DNA of 64,000 nt from Fimbriimonas sp. (GTDB lineage Bacteria; Armatimonadota; Fimbriimonadia; Fimbriimonadales; Fimbriimonadaceae), in NCBI GenBank assembly GCA_031292555.1, contig JARLGV010000008.1, forward strand, positions 1 to 64,000, given 5' to 3'. A model generated the notes under the pieces. It saw only the letters and a program-made list of their open reading frames with translations. It ran no database searches and was not told the DNA's origin. Positions 17,850-28,258 of the stretch are shown in pieces; position 1 is the stretch's first letter; each line of letters opens with the position of its first letter. A program made the translations under genes and the position numbers.

Positions 17850-18470
17850 CGTGAGGTGGCGCTTGACGCGTTCCCATATCCTGGTTCCGAGGAACGTTTG
17901 ACCGTTCTGATCGACATTCCCGGCGCAGAACAAGCGCTTCTGATCGGGCATCAGTTGGATCGGTCCTAACCTTTGGACCAATTCGACAGAGCTACCTTCT
18001 TCCCGCCACGTGCCATTGCGGTACGGCGATTTCATTGGTAGGGCACGTTGCCCCACCAGACGTTCGAGGGCCGTCTTGACCGGCACACCATCGACCGTGT
18101 CAGGATCAAATTCTATGTCACGCGCATCGTTAGTCCATCGTCCCTTGACGACTTCTCGACCGTTGCTCCACACAAAGCGGTCTCCCGACGTGAACTCCAA
18201 GCTATCGGTCGACGAGTTCATGATGAGGTGAGCGATTTCATCTTTTCTCCGAGCAGTGGACTCGTCGAGATGGGCGATCCATTTTCCCTGCATGAATCCT
18301 GCATCGGTCGCCAATGCCTTTGTACTCCCCCATGCGGGAGGCGATGGCTCAATCGGATTCATGGTGTGAAAGAGCCACGGCTTCAGCCAAAGGAAGTACA
18401 CGAAGACGAAGGCCAGAAACAAAAGGCTGATGGCGCTTAGCCACAGACTCCGTCGCCCGTAGTACAGCAT
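17844..18470 (-). CDS. Single-pass membrane hypothetical protein
   Basis: A 208-residue protein with one N-terminal membrane segment (about 9-32, LWLSAISLLFLAFVFVYFLW) and a soluble remainder probably outside the membrane. The rest has a lipocalin-like feel (FMQGKWIAHLD, a W-containing strand, SGDRFVWSNGREVVKGRW), but no family was recognised. Its 3' end runs into the dispersed palindromic element. No partner genes share its strand closely. Confidence 0.55.
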   Translation of the reverse strand: MLYYGRRSLWLSAISLLFLAFVFVYFLWLKPWLFHTMNPIEPSPPAWGSTKALATDAGFMQGKWIAHLDESTARRKDEIAHLIMNSSTDSLEFTSGDRFVWSNGREVVKGRWTNDARDIEFDPDTVDGVPVKTALERLVGQRALPMKSPYRNGTWREEGSSVELVQRLGPIQLMPDQKRLFCAGNVDQNGQTFLGTRIWERVKRHLTP

Positions 18471-18610
18471 GGCCCGAGTTTAGTCTCTTTCAGCACGTCG
18501 GATATCATCCCCTCAGTAAGGGACCAAAAGTCTAGTGAGGACGATCTGGAAGACGTGAGGGTGGTCACTTTGAACCGCACTCTCTTGACGTAAAGAGGTG
18601 ACAAGCATAG

Positions 18611-18934
18611 ATGGTCAGTCTCGATGAACTCCTAGAGACACTGGTTTCTGCGATCGCCAATCGGGATTTGGCGACAACGCTTGGCTGCTTCGCCGTCAAC
18701 GCAGTTGTGCTGGGATCGGAGGCTGGGGAAGAGGCCAGGGGCATCGGCCATCTCCAATCCTTCTTTGAACGGGGGTACGGCAAAGAAGCCGCTTGCCGCA
18801 TCCGTTTTGACGATCGCATCTGGACTCTGCGCCAAGACCAAGCTTGGGTGATATCGAACGATACCGGGTCCGAACCCGGGCAGGATGCAGCCAATTACCG
18901 CCTGGTGGCAATCTTCGAGAAACCGGCTAGCTAA
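18611..18934 (+). CDS. SnoaL/NTF2-like small protein
   Basis: A 107-residue protein with the cone-shaped NTF2-like fold pattern. A helical start (SLDELLETLVSAIANRDLATTLGCF), a strand with VVLGSEAG, a G-rich turn and FF (GIGHLQSFFERGY), and a final W-rich sheet (IWTLRQDQAWVIS) resemble the SnoaL-like/DUF4440 group. Members range from steroid isomerases to orphan folds, so no reaction is assigned. AGAGGTGA lies about 9 nt upstream of ATG 18611. Confidence 0.7.
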   Translation: MVSLDELLETLVSAIANRDLATTLGCFAVNAVVLGSEAGEEARGIGHLQSFFERGYGKEAACRIRFDDRIWTLRQDQAWVISNDTGSEPGQDAANYRLVAIFEKPAS

Positions 18935-19077
18935 TGGCGCGTGGCCCTGTGGTGCAGAACAGGACCTATTTGAAACGCCATTGAACGGGCCACGGCGGTC
19001 ATTCCTGGGATGGGCGGAGGTGTTTGGCCAAGCTACGGACAGAAATCTCACGAATGCTACAGTGAGTGAACCGAACC

Positions 19078-21279
19078 ATGTTCTTTGATCTTTGCTCGCT
19101 TTTCAATCTACGTATGCTATGGCTATCGACCCTTCTGATTGGCCCGCACGTGCCGGGCGCCGCCGCAAAGCTACCCAGCGCGAGCGCCTTGCCGCAGAAA
19201 CAAGATATCGTGATCGAGGACTTTGAGGGAACCGATTACGGAGCTTGGACGGTTACCGGAACTGCCTTTGGCAAGGGGCCGGCGCAAGGGACATTGCCGG
19301 GGCAGATGCCGGTATCCGGATTCAATGGACACGGCTTGGTCAACTCCTACAATGGCGGAGACGGGACCATCGGGACGCTGACCTCGCCGCCTTTCAAGAT
19401 CGAGCGCACTTACATCAAGTTCCTGATCGGCGGGGGAAAAGACCCGGTAAACCTATGCCTTAATCTGATCGTCGGGGGAAAGGTCGTTTGCTCCTCGACT
19501 GGCCCAAACGACAAGCCGGGAGGGAGCGAGGCACTCGATCCAGGGTTCTGGGACGCATCTCCTTGGCTCGGGCAGATGGGAGTTATCCAGATCGTGGACA
19601 ACGCGACCGGAGGTTGGGGGCATATCAACATCGACGATATCGTCGCGTCGGATCGTAAGCCTCCCATGTACGTGAACAACCCTTCGAGGGAGATTGTCGC
19701 TACGAAGAAGTACCTGAATTTACCGGTCAAGAACGGGGGCCCAAAGAGGCAGATGACAGTGAGGATCGAAGGCCAACCAGAGCGGCGATTCGAGATCGAA
19801 CTGGCCGACGGAAAGCCGGATTGGTGGGCTTTCATCGATCTCTCAGCGTATTGGGGAAAGCGGGTGTCGGTTCTCGTCGACAAACTGCGCGAAGACTCAA
19901 CTGGGCTATCCTCGATCGATCAAACGGACCGAATCAAAGGCTTCGCAAGCCTGTACGAAGAGCCGTTGAGGCCCCAATTCCATTTCACGCCTCGGCGCGG
20001 ATGGACCAACGATCCAAACGGGCTCGTCTTCTACAAAGGCGAATATCACCTTTTCTTCCAACACAACCCTTACGGTTGGGCTTGGGGAAATATGCACTGG
20101 GGGCATGCGGTCAGCCGAGACCTCGTTCACTGGCAGGAACTCCCGGTCGCACTCTATCCCGACGAGCACGGAACGATGTTCTCCGGTTCCGCCGTCGTCG
20201 ATTGGAACAACTCAGCCGGCTTTCAAACGGGTTTGGAGAAGCCGTTGGTCGCTATATTCACGGCGGCGGGATCGCCGTTCACGCAGGGCCTCGCCTTCAG
20301 CAACGATAAGGGGCGTACTTGGACGAAATACGCGAACAACCCGGTGCTCGAACACATCGCGGGAGATAACCGCGACCCCAAGGTGTTTTGGTTTGAACCC
20401 CAAAAGAAATGGGTCATGGCGCTCTATCTGGAAAACAGCGACTTTGGCCTCTTCTTCTCGCACGACCTGAAGCACTGGGAGCGAATGAGCACGGTGACCG
20501 TCGACGGCACCAGCGAATGTCCGAACTTCTTCCCAATCTTGTTGGACGGTGACGTTTCGAAGCAAAAGTGGGTGTTCTACGGAGGGAACGGCGGATACCT
20601 CGTGGGTTCCTTTGACGGTTACAGATTCACTCCGGAAGCCGGACCGTTCAAGATCGAGGAAGGAAACTGCTGGTACGCGTCGCAGGTGTACAGCGACATT
20701 CCGGCTTCTGACGGTCGAACCATTCTTGTCCCCTGGGGAACGATGGAAATGCCCGGAATGCCGTTCAATCAGATGATGGGCCTCCCGGTCGAGTTGTCGC
20801 TCAGATCCACCGACGACGGTCCGCGAATCCTGGCGTATCCGGTGCGCGAGTTGAACACGCTGCACTCAAAAGTGGCTGACCTAAAGGACTATCCGCTCGC
20901 TCCTCAAGACAACCCGCTCGCCAAAGTGAATGGGGAGCTTTTCGATCTAGAGGCAAGCGTTACGGTGGGCCATGGAGAGGCGGTCCTATTCAACCTTCGA
21001 GGTATCGAGATCAAGTACGACATCCAGAAACAGGAGCTATCCTGCCTGGATCGTAAGGTGAAATTGGCTCCTATCGATGGTCGGGTCGATCTCCGCATTT
21101 TGGTGGACCGGACGTCGGTGGACATCTTTGGCAATCACGGCCGAGCCTACATGCCGATGGGCGTTTTGGTGCCGGCGGCTAACAGCACATTGTCCGTGCA
21201 GGCCCAAGGCGAGGGGATTGAACTGAAGTCGTTGAAGGTGTATCGCATGAACTCGGCTTGGGTTCGTTCAAGAGCATGA
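19078..21279 (+). CDS. GH32 beta-fructosidase (levanase/exo-inulinase type) with N-terminal domain
   Basis: About 733 residues from ATG 19078; a GTG at 19066 and ATG at 19111 are alternatives. After a signal peptide ending near GAAA, residues about 45-205 form a beta-sandwich with FEG-x-DYGAWTVTG, GGDGTIGTLTSPPFKI and HINIDDIV, seen fused to secreted fructan hydrolases. The five-bladed propeller starts with FTPRRGWTNDPNG (nucleophile D312), then RDPKVFW (D433, transition-state stabiliser) and SECPNFF (acid/base E480). All three catalytic acids are present. A C-terminal sandwich includes VDRTSVDIFGNHG. It should cleave fructose from levan, inulin or sucrose. Confidence 0.93.
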   Translation: MFFDLCSLFNLRMLWLSTLLIGPHVPGAAAKLPSASALPQKQDIVIEDFEGTDYGAWTVTGTAFGKGPAQGTLPGQMPVSGFNGHGLVNSYNGGDGTIGTLTSPPFKIERTYIKFLIGGGKDPVNLCLNLIVGGKVVCSSTGPNDKPGGSEALDPGFWDASPWLGQMGVIQIVDNATGGWGHINIDDIVASDRKPPMYVNNPSREIVATKKYLNLPVKNGGPKRQMTVRIEGQPERRFEIELADGKPDWWAFIDLSAYWGKRVSVLVDKLREDSTGLSSIDQTDRIKGFASLYEEPLRPQFHFTPRRGWTNDPNGLVFYKGEYHLFFQHNPYGWAWGNMHWGHAVSRDLVHWQELPVALYPDEHGTMFSGSAVVDWNNSAGFQTGLEKPLVAIFTAAGSPFTQGLAFSNDKGRTWTKYANNPVLEHIAGDNRDPKVFWFEPQKKWVMALYLENSDFGLFFSHDLKHWERMSTVTVDGTSECPNFFPILLDGDVSKQKWVFYGGNGGYLVGSFDGYRFTPEAGPFKIEEGNCWYASQVYSDIPASDGRTILVPWGTMEMPGMPFNQMMGLPVELSLRSTDDGPRILAYPVRELNTLHSKVADLKDYPLAPQDNPLAKVNGELFDLEASVTVGHGEAVLFNLRGIEIKYDIQKQELSCLDRKVKLAPIDGRVDLRILVDRTSVDIFGNHGRAYMPMGVLVPAANSTLSVQAQGEGIELKSLKVYRMNSAWVRSRA

Positions 21280-21306
21280 TTCTGCCGTGAACGTGGCGGC
21301 CGCCCC

Positions 21307-23511
21307 TCAGTTTCCCTTTGCCTTTTGGATGACGAGGACCCAATCCTGGGGAGACGGGAGGTCCGGTGCGCGGTAAGTATCAGACACGATGACCGGGCGA
21401 GTCAGTTTGCCTCCCGCATCGGAAAGACGAAAATCGGCGAACGCTTGGTGGTCGCCGATCTGATAAAGCCACAGACCGGCCGACCCCTTTGAGGGGTTCG
21501 CTATCGGTACGCTCGGCGTAGCAAAGGTCCGGTCGCCGTCCCGTAGCTGCATGATCGCGTATTCACCGCAGATCGTCGCCGTCAGGGTGAAATGCGGGCT
21601 CAGGTCATGGACTTCGACCTTGCCTAGTTGAGCACCCCATTGGCCGTCGCGCCGATCGTGAATGTAGATCGCGTGAAACTCTGGCGAATAGAGGGCAACC
21701 ACGTAATTATTCGGATCGTGGTAGCGAAGAACAATGCCTGCTTCGGCATCGCTATTGGCCTCGACGCTCGCCGTCGCGTCGGCAACGGTGATCTCGGGCA
21801 GAACGGTAAGCGCGCCTTTGTGGGCGATGAGTTTTCCGTCGCTTCGGCTCGTCGGGGTTCCTGCGTCCTTCCAGTTACCGTTTGATGCAGCGTCAAAGCG
21901 ATCCTCGAACTCAATGTGCAGTGAGTGTCGGAACACTGAAGTCGACTCCGGGTCGACCCGCATGAAACTGCCCGCATCGAACTCCTTGCCACGGACGGGG
22001 TCGAAATAGAAAGCGTGATATGGGACGCCCGGCTCGATGCCGGTCACGATGGTACCGTTCCAGTTGTAGACGCCCCTTCGCGGCTGGAAAACGACGCGCG
22101 TCTCGCCGGGTATTCCGGCGGCGAACGATTCGGGCTCCGCCCACTCGGGGTGCGGCACGAACCGCGACCAGGGTAGCGTTTCAAGAAGGCGCTTGCCGAG
22201 GCCAATTTCAGTCGAACCGGGGTAGGCCATTCCTTCCTTCCATGTCGTCAGGTCGTAAATCCGATGGACCCCGGGCGCGTCCTGGACTCCCGGATCTCCT
22301 TCGACACTTGCATGCCACACTCCGGCCGCGCCGTAGGTTAGGCCGGCAGCCCCGCTCAGCATGCTGGCCCAGAAGACATAACGCTCGACGTCTTGGTACG
22401 CCGACTGCATGTGCCCTTCATAGCAGAACTCGCCAATGAGGGCGGGCATGGGTGGCTTACGGTCGACGGCGGCTTTCAACTGCGGGATCGCCCCCTTTCC
22501 GGCCGTCATGTCGCCGTGGCCCGTTTGGAGCATGTCGAAATTTAGGGCTCGTTCATCCGTCACGGAGAGTCGACCGGACTGGCCAGGATGGATAGAGATC
22601 GGTCGATCGCACGGGTCGATGGCGCGAATCATGAGCCCGACCTGGGTCCACTCCGGTCCTCCCGATTCGCCGCCGATGATCCAGACGGTCGGATATGCCC
22701 AATAACGGGCGACGAGGTTTCGCCAGTGGCGCTTGATCCCGGCAAGACCGGCCATGCGCATCGCATCGCAATCCCCTCGCCCCCAACCCCCCACGATGAC
22801 AGGGACGATGCCCGACTCAACGAGGTGCGCGAACCTACGGTCTGCATAGTCGAAGTAGTGCGGGTTGACCACCGTGAAGTCTCGCGTCTCGTAAGGCAGA
22901 CCGCCCTCGTTCTCCCACATAGGTTGAAAAGGGAGTTCGTCGGGATACGGACCGCAGACGATCTGAACGGCGGTAAAGCCTTTCTTCGCGCGATCGGCCG
23001 TGAGTTCCTGGAATCCATCCCAAGTGAGGCGCTTGGTGAGTCCCTTCCACCAGGTGTCGGCCAGCCAGAAGAACGGAGCGCCGTCAGAGTGCTCGAAGTG
23101 CCGTTGGTCGGCGGCGATCCGAAGCTGGCCGTGCTTGTAGAGCGGGTTGGAGCCGTTGTACGGTTCAACTTCTATGGCGCCGGTGATTCCATCCAGCCCC
23201 CTGTCGGTTGGGTCGCTGCAAAGCGAACGGTACCGGTGGACGCCGACTATTGGCGAAGCGTAGCGGACCTTCCAGATACTGCCGCCCGACCAAAAGGCGG
23301 GGACCTTCTTGATCGATCCGTTTGGGTCCTTGAATTCGACGTCCAGGGTTACTTCCATAAACGGATTCGCGTGAGCTCGCCCGGATTGAAACGTAACCTC
23401 CGCCATCACGTTCGACTGGGTCATCGTCGGGCCTGCCCTTGCCGAACTAAGGACGGCGAGATTAAGCAAGCTCACCGCAAGGAGGGTGCGTAAGGCACTG
23501 TATAGCTCCAT
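21307..23511 (-). CDS. DUF5060/DUF4038 apiosidase-like glycoside hydrolase (GH140 type)
   Basis: About 734 residues from ATG 23511 (a GTG at 23529 is possible). Signal peptide to about SSARA. The N-terminal DUF5060 sandwich (VTFQSGRAHANPFMEVTLDV) leads to an apiosidase-like TIM barrel (FFWLADTWWKGLTKRLTW, GFTAVQIV). Candidate catalytic acids are the Glu in WIIGGESGGPEW and in ALIGEFCYEG. From about 540 on, a jelly-roll domain (LRYHDPNNYVVALYS) resembles glycan-binding LamG-like domains. GH140 relatives remove apiose-linked chains from rhamnogalacturonan II; the substrate here is inferred. Confidence 0.82.
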   Translation of the reverse strand: MELYSALRTLLAVSLLNLAVLSSARAGPTMTQSNVMAEVTFQSGRAHANPFMEVTLDVEFKDPNGSIKKVPAFWSGGSIWKVRYASPIVGVHRYRSLCSDPTDRGLDGITGAIEVEPYNGSNPLYKHGQLRIAADQRHFEHSDGAPFFWLADTWWKGLTKRLTWDGFQELTADRAKKGFTAVQIVCGPYPDELPFQPMWENEGGLPYETRDFTVVNPHYFDYADRRFAHLVESGIVPVIVGGWGRGDCDAMRMAGLAGIKRHWRNLVARYWAYPTVWIIGGESGGPEWTQVGLMIRAIDPCDRPISIHPGQSGRLSVTDERALNFDMLQTGHGDMTAGKGAIPQLKAAVDRKPPMPALIGEFCYEGHMQSAYQDVERYVFWASMLSGAAGLTYGAAGVWHASVEGDPGVQDAPGVHRIYDLTTWKEGMAYPGSTEIGLGKRLLETLPWSRFVPHPEWAEPESFAAGIPGETRVVFQPRRGVYNWNGTIVTGIEPGVPYHAFYFDPVRGKEFDAGSFMRVDPESTSVFRHSLHIEFEDRFDAASNGNWKDAGTPTSRSDGKLIAHKGALTVLPEITVADATASVEANSDAEAGIVLRYHDPNNYVVALYSPEFHAIYIHDRRDGQWGAQLGKVEVHDLSPHFTLTATICGEYAIMQLRDGDRTFATPSVPIANPSKGSAGLWLYQIGDHQAFADFRLSDAGGKLTRPVIVSDTYRAPDLPSPQDWVLVIQKAKGN

Positions 23512-23529
23512 TTTGATCGGCCGTATCAC

Positions 23530-23999
23530 GTTCGAGCCTGGGCGAAGGGCGATTCACCTTCGGCCCGTCTCGCATTCTACCGTCACGTATTGGGACGGGG
23601 GGCAAGACGGATAATGAGTCTTTTCCTGGTATTTAGGCGGCAGTTCGGATTGCGCGTGGTTTACGCAACGGATGGCAATGGCTCAACGGGACACGAGGGA
23701 ACTGCTTACGGCCGTCGTATAGGCCGGATACGAGTTTGCATCGGGTCACCCTCTCCCCATGTCGTGAGTCATTCGTCCAGTTGTGCCCCGGTCCTGACGA
23801 TTTGCCCATCGAGAGCGGGTTTTTGCTCGGTCGGATTCTTACGGCTCCAACGAGTCCCAAAAAGGACCGCGCAACCTTCTGGCTTGTATGTTGAAGATGA
23901 TTCTTTGATCCCCCACGGGCTCTCGCCGGGAATATGCCTCACTTCGGTAGCCAAGGTTGCGTCTGTAATCAACCGGAACAAAATGATGGCTCATGGCAC
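23530..23999. other. Boundary stretch before the arsenic cluster
   Basis: About 470 bp between the apiosidase-like gene and acr3. Short minus-strand frames such as 23769-23981 read plausibly in parts (LITDATLATEVRHIPGESPW) but match nothing I know. It may contain decayed sequence from insertion of the arsenic genes. No repeat or tRNA that would mark an attachment site was seen. Confidence 0.4.
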
Positions 24000-25115
24000 T
24001 CACCGCTGGAATGGAGTGGATACTGCACGATATTCGAACCACTTTCGACCTAGCGCCAGCGAGACGCTAACCAGAGTGATTAGCGCAGGCACTTCGACGA
24101 GTGGCCCGACCACTGCCGCCAGCGCTTGCCCGGACTTGATTCCGAACACGGCCACCGCAACGGCGATCGCAAGTTCGAAGTTATTGCCAGAAGCGGTGAA
24201 GGCCAACGTCGCCGCACGCGCATAGTCTGAGCCGGCCCTTCGGGCCATGGCCATGCTTGCGAAGAACATCACGACAAAGTAGATGCACAGCGGAATGGCG
24301 ATGCGAAGGACGTCGAGCGGCTGGCCAACAATGACGCGTCCCTGGAGGCTGAACATTACAATAATCGTCGCGAGCAGGGCGATCAACGTGATTGGCCCAA
24401 TATAGGGCAGGAAATGCTCTTGGTACCAGTCAGCCCCCTTTGTTCGAAGGGCAATGATTCGAGTGAACATCCCGGCGAAGAACGGGATACCCAAGTAGAC
24501 CATGACGCTCTTGAAGATGTCGGCCACCGACACGTGAATCGCCGTTGAGGAAAGCCCAAAAATGGGCGGGAGCACTGTCAGAAAGAACCAAGCATAAACC
24601 CCGAAGAACAGCACCTGAAAGATGCTGTTGAACGCGACAAGCCCTGCCGCATAGTCGTTGTCGCCGTCGGCCAGGTTATTCCATACGAGAACCATCGCAA
24701 TGCATCGTGCCAGACCCACCAGGATCAATCCCGTCATGTATTCCGGCTTATCGGGCAAGAGCAGCACGGCGAGGGCGAACATCAGTACCGGGCCGACGAC
24801 CCAGTTCTGAAGGAGCGAAATCCCGAGGAGGCGTTTGTCTCGAAAGATCTCGGGGAGCCGTTCGTACCGGACTTTTGCCAGCGGCGGGTACATCATCAAG
24901 ATCAGCCCGATTGCGATCGGAATGTTGGTTGTTCCGACTGATAGCGCGCCAAGTGCGCCTTCAACGCCGGGGACAAATCGGCCAACAGTCACACCGATGC
25001 CCATCGCGAGGAATATCCACACCGTCAGATACCGGTCGAGAAACGACAGGCTCTTGCGGGATCCAGTGGGACTGGCCACCGAAGGAGGGGCTGGAGACTT
25101 GCCGGTTCCTATCAT
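24000..25115 (-). CDS. acr3: ACR3-family arsenite efflux permease
   Basis: A 371-residue integral membrane protein with about ten transmembrane segments that exports arsenite, driven by the membrane potential or proton gradient. Family marks include the conserved cysteine region [20 protein letters not shown], the [17 protein letters not shown] stretch, GIPFFAG, and the late [18 protein letters not shown] motif. It is the last gene of the arsR-arsD-arsA-acr3 unit, starting 13 bp after arsA. Pairing with ArsA would give an ATP-assisted pump, as in some ACR3 operons. Confidence 0.95.
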   Translation of the reverse strand: MIGTGKSPAPPSVASPTGSRKSLSFLDRYLTVWIFLAMGIGVTVGRFVPGVEGALGALSVGTTNIPIAIGLILMMYPPLAKVRYERLPEIFRDKRLLGISLLQNWVVGPVLMFALAVLLLPDKPEYMTGLILVGLARCIAMVLVWNNLADGDNDYAAGLVAFNSIFQVLFFGVYAWFFLTVLPPIFGLSSTAIHVSVADIFKSVMVYLGIPFFAGMFTRIIALRTKGADWYQEHFLPYIGPITLIALLATIIVMFSLQGRVIVGQPLDVLRIAIPLCIYFVVMFFASMAMARRAGSDYARAATLAFTASGNNFELAIAVAVAVFGIKSGQALAAVVGPLVEVPALITLVSVSLALGRKWFEYRAVSTPFQR

Positions 25116-25128
25116 ATGCTCTCTTCTC

Positions 25129-26892
25129 TCATCGCGCCATTGCTGCTTTCGTCCCGTCGACGATCGTTAGGTCAGCATTCATCCATGGCTGAACAACGAC
25201 ACGTCCGCATAGTGCGAGAACCTCTTGGATGGGCCCAGATTCCTTCGAGGCCTTTCCTGCAAGGAGTGGTTCCCATACTCCGGCCAACGCTAACGAACGA
25301 TTCACGACCCAGCCAAACGGCTCGATGCCGGCTCGTTTCAGATCTACCTGGAGTCGCTGCGCTTCGTGGACGGGCGTCGGCTCAGGCAAGGCGACGAGGA
25401 CGACCTTGGTGAAGTCCGGATCGCGAAGCCTTGGGAGCAATTGCCTAACGGATTCTGGTGCGTCGCTTTGCGTTCGAGCGACCTCGCGGTGGTACGCCTC
25501 TGTGGCATCCATGAGCAGGATGGTGTGGCCGGTGGGAGCGGTATCGATGACCACAAACTGGTCATTTCCCTTGGCCACGGCATCGGCGAAGGCGCGGAAG
25601 ACCGCGATCTCCTCCGTGCATGGCGAGCGGAGGTCCTCTTTGAGCAGCGCAAGCGCATTGTCGTCCATCGTAATTGCCGCCTTCTCGAGAGCCGCATTCG
25701 TGTAGTTTTCGACCTCGGTTCCCGGGTCGATCCATGCGACTTCAAGGTTGCTCGGCAGACGACCCGCAAGGTCGAGGACGTTGCCGGCCGGGTCGGTGGT
25801 CGTTAGGAGCACCTTATGCCCAAGGTCCGCTAGAGAGTGAGCGATCTGAGCGGCAACTGTCGTCTTCCCGACCCCGCCTTTGCCCATCGTCATCACGACG
25901 CCGCGTCCGCTTGCCGCCAACTCGGCCACAAAGGAAGCGAGTTCCAGATTCAGGGGAGGAAGGTTCAGGTGCGGAGTAGGACCAGGTTTCGCCGGCGCGC
26001 TATCCAGCAGACTTCTGAGGGAGGCCATGCCAACGACGTTGCCGGGCAACATCGGCACATGAGAGATGGGTAGTTGGCCAAGTACGCTCGGCATAGAGGC
26101 CAGACCATCCTCAATCACTCTCGCAAACGCCTGAGCTACTGGGTCGTCGGTTTTGTCTGGCTTGTAGACCGCATTCAGGATGAGACGCAGGTTCTTGATG
26201 CCCAAGTCAGCGAGTTCGACCTGCGTTCTCGCTGCTTCCTTGAGGCTGGAGCGTTCGGGCCGGGCAACGAGCACGACCGTTGTGTCTTTGGGGCTAGCGA
26301 GGCGGTCAAGTGCACGCTGGTAGAGGACCCTTTGGTCTTGCAGCCCTGCCAGTGGGCCAAGACAACTTGCTTCTGCCGTCGTTGTGTTAAGGTATCCGCT
26401 CCATGCGCTGGGCAGGCTGAGGAGTCTCAAAGTGTGCCCGGTTGGGGCCGTGTCGAAAACGATGTGGTCGAAAGATTCGGTCGCCTCCGGGCTGGCCATC
26501 AGGCGTACGAACTCGTCGAATGCCGCAATCTCCGTCGTGCAAGCCCCCGAGAATTGCTCCTCCATATTCCGGATGACTGCTGCCGGCAGCTTGTCACGGT
26601 AAGGACCTACTACCTTCTCTCGATAGGCGGCGGCCGCCGCTTCAGGGTCGAGGTTCGCGCCGAAGAGCCCTCCGACTCCGGGAATCGGCGTCGGGCATGT
26701 ACCCAAAGCGACTCCAAAAACCTCGTCGAGGTTGCTGGCCGGATCGGTGCTGACAATGAGCGTCTTCTTGCCTGATTCGGCAAGGTTCAATGCCACTGCA
26801 CATGCCAGCGAGGTCTTACCAACTCCCCCCTTTCCGGTGAAGAAAAGGTTTCTCGTGGCTAGGCCGTCGGTCCACACTTCAGCAGCACCCAT
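25129..26892 (-). CDS. arsA: Arsenite-stimulated ATPase ArsA, two-domain
   Basis: A 587-residue cytosolic ATPase with two homologous halves. Each has a deviant Walker A loop: [17 protein letters not shown] near residue 20 and [18 protein letters not shown] near 340. [12 protein letters not shown] and [12 protein letters not shown] are the signature signal-transduction motifs, and CTTEIAAF and CTEEIAVF carry metalloid-binding cysteines. ArsA binds As(III) or Sb(III) and energises the efflux permease. It starts inside the end of arsD (14 bp overlap), so translation is coupled. Confidence 0.95.
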   Translation of the reverse strand: MGAAEVWTDGLATRNLFFTGKGGVGKTSLACAVALNLAESGKKTLIVSTDPASNLDEVFGVALGTCPTPIPGVGGLFGANLDPEAAAAAYREKVVGPYRDKLPAAVIRNMEEQFSGACTTEIAAFDEFVRLMASPEATESFDHIVFDTAPTGHTLRLLSLPSAWSGYLNTTTAEASCLGPLAGLQDQRVLYQRALDRLASPKDTTVVLVARPERSSLKEAARTQVELADLGIKNLRLILNAVYKPDKTDDPVAQAFARVIEDGLASMPSVLGQLPISHVPMLPGNVVGMASLRSLLDSAPAKPGPTPHLNLPPLNLELASFVAELAASGRGVVMTMGKGGVGKTTVAAQIAHSLADLGHKVLLTTTDPAGNVLDLAGRLPSNLEVAWIDPGTEVENYTNAALEKAAITMDDNALALLKEDLRSPCTEEIAVFRAFADAVAKGNDQFVVIDTAPTGHTILLMDATEAYHREVARTQSDAPESVRQLLPRLRDPDFTKVVLVALPEPTPVHEAQRLQVDLKRAGIEPFGWVVNRSLALAGVWEPLLAGKASKESGPIQEVLALCGRVVVQPWMNADLTIVDGTKAAMAR

Positions 26893-27265
26893 CGCCTTCG
26901 GAATCGCAGCACTTCGAAGGAAATAGCTTGAGCTCAGTCAGAGCCTGGGCAGGCAACGCTTCCGCCTCCAGGCCGAACCATGCCGCCATCTCGACACGAG
27001 GAGGATAGACGCCCTTCGACCGGACGCGACCATCCACGACGAAGACGGGAAGATTCTCTGCCTCCGCACCCATTTCGGCAAGAATTTCGGGGTTTGCAGC
27101 GAAGGCTCCAGGTTGATGGCCCAGGTTGAATCGTTCGACTGCGATGCCATGGCTCTTGAGAAAGGCCACGTCCGCAGCGAGATTGACGAGCTTTTCGTCG
27201 ACGTTTGGTCCGCAGACGCCGGTCGAGCAGCACATGGCAGGGTCGTAGATTTTGAGAGATTTCAT
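26879..27265 (-). CDS. arsD: ArsD arsenic metallochaperone
   Basis: A 128-residue thioredoxin-fold metallochaperone that passes As(III) to ArsA. ATG 27265 is the start (MKSLKIYDPAMCCSTGVCG, with GGAAG upstream); a longer frame to 27382 has no homology. C12, C13 and C18 are the essential chaperone triad, and a C-terminal vicinal pair and more cysteines occur ([11 protein letters not shown]). It overlaps arsR by 4 bp upstream and arsA by 14 bp downstream, so the three are translationally linked. Confidence 0.95.
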   Translation of the reverse strand: MKSLKIYDPAMCCSTGVCGPNVDEKLVNLAADVAFLKSHGIAVERFNLGHQPGAFAANPEILAEMGAEAENLPVFVVDGRVRSKGVYPPRVEMAAWFGLEAEALPAQALTELKLFPSKCCDSEGDGCC

Positions 27266-27639
27266 AGCTTGCTTCCTATTGCCGTGGCGGTTTGAACGTC
27301 GACGCACATGCCCAGGGCGGCGTCGTGTTGGGCTTGGAGATAGTCGCGCATGCTCTGGATCGCTTCGCGCCTGACCGAGCACACCATAAACTTGCCGTTC
27401 TTCTCGGCGTGGATGAGGCCAGCCAACCGGAGTTCCTTGATGTGAAACGACACCGTAGAACTGAATTGCTCGCTACCCGTCACGTGGCAGCAGACGTCTC
27501 CAACCGTGACTCCTTGCACCGGTCGGACATCCCCCGAGTCATCCAGTGCCACCGGCCCGCATTTGGAGCAGAGGAATTCGAAAATGCGAGCCCGAGTCGG
27601 GTCCCCAAGTGCCTTGAACATGAGTACAGGCGTTTCCAT
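27262..27639 (-). CDS. arsR: ArsR-family metalloregulator (first copy)
   Basis: A winged-helix repressor of about 125 residues started at ATG 27639 (METPVLMFKALGDPTRARIF). The DNA-recognition helix region is FSSTVSFHIKELRLAGLI. Cysteine pairs at FLCSKCG and DVCCHV are candidate As(III) ligands, the latter in the position of the classical alpha-3 site, although the sequence differs from ELCVCDL. It heads the arsD-arsA-acr3 unit. Its promoter has a TATAGT box only 6 nt before ATG with a short dyad just upstream. Confidence 0.9.
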   Translation of the reverse strand: METPVLMFKALGDPTRARIFEFLCSKCGPVALDDSGDVRPVQGVTVGDVCCHVTGSEQFSSTVSFHIKELRLAGLIHAEKNGKFMVCSVRREAIQSMRDYLQAQHDAALGMCVDVQTATAIGSKL

Positions 27640-27645
27640 GCTTGG

Positions 27646-27670
27646 ACTATACCACAACATATCGAGATAT
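27646..27670 (-). promoter_or_regulatory. Putative arsR promoter and operator
   Basis: On the minus strand TATAGT (27651-27646) lies 6 nt before the arsR start, suggesting a leaderless transcript. Immediately upstream is a dyad, ATATC-2-GATAT (27659-27670). An AT-rich dyad overlapping the promoter is the usual ArsR operator position. Confidence 0.45.
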
Positions 27671-27744
27671 TTAGATGTATTGGGGTAATCGTCGCCAATT
27701 TGCGGGCTACTGGAGTTAAGACGCAGGTCGAGGTATTGCCAAGG

Positions 27745-28254
27745 TCATCGCAACCGGCTTGCTCGATGGGCAGATCTATTCAACTTGGTCGCCGACAAGA
27801 AGAAGACCTTCATTGCGGAGCGCAATTCGCCATGAATAGCCTTGATGGTTCTGTGGCTTGTTTTGGGCTCTATGATTTTCCAGCGTGTGACGGCCCCTTC
27901 TCTTGCCTCCGAAAGTACAAGACAGGGCTTTGTTACTCCATAGAACTTGACGTCCGGTAACGGGTCAGGGTCGTTGAACAGCAAGGTCCTCCACTCCAAT
28001 TGGTTGTCAGCGACTTCCTTCCGGTATTCCGCTCTGAGGATGCTTAACGCCACCATTTCAAGAACGTCGTCCCGGATCGGCGACTGGTCCTTTGAGCACT
28101 GGCACCTTGGAAGACCAAATACGTACGTCACCGCAAAATGCGTCCTTTGCCATGGTGCATGGCCGGGTGATGGTGGGATCGCTATGGCCGAACAGCGTGT
28201 GCAGGCTATCATCGCAACCAGTCCGTGAATCAATGAAATGGTATGTGGCATCAT
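27745..28254 (-). CDS. arsF: ArsF-family thioredoxin-like protein
   Basis: About 169 residues from the ATG at 28254, 4 nt after the permease stop. The N-terminus (ISLIHGLVAMIACTRCSA) looks like a lipoprotein or signal segment. The core, HFAVTYVFGLPRCQCSKDQ, with a C-x-C motif, then LEWRTLLFNDPD and DVKFYGVTKPCLVLSEAREG, matches the ArsF-family pattern found beside ArsG permeases and linked to aromatic arsenical resistance. The biochemical role is not settled. It is the last gene of the second ars unit. Confidence 0.72.
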   Translation of the reverse strand: MMPHTISLIHGLVAMIACTRCSAIAIPPSPGHAPWQRTHFAVTYVFGLPRCQCSKDQSPIRDDVLEMVALSILRAEYRKEVADNQLEWRTLLFNDPDPLPDVKFYGVTKPCLVLSEAREGAVTRWKIIEPKTSHRTIKAIHGELRSAMKVFFLSATKLNRSAHRASRLR

Positions 28255-28258
28255 TGTC

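Noticed and set aside
22588-23493. 301-residue plus-strand frame
   Set aside because: Antisense to the apiosidase-like gene; composition typical of a high-GC shadow frame.
23590-24225. Plus-strand frame of 211 residues before and across the acr3 end
   Set aside because: Overlaps acr3 antisense and shows no family features.
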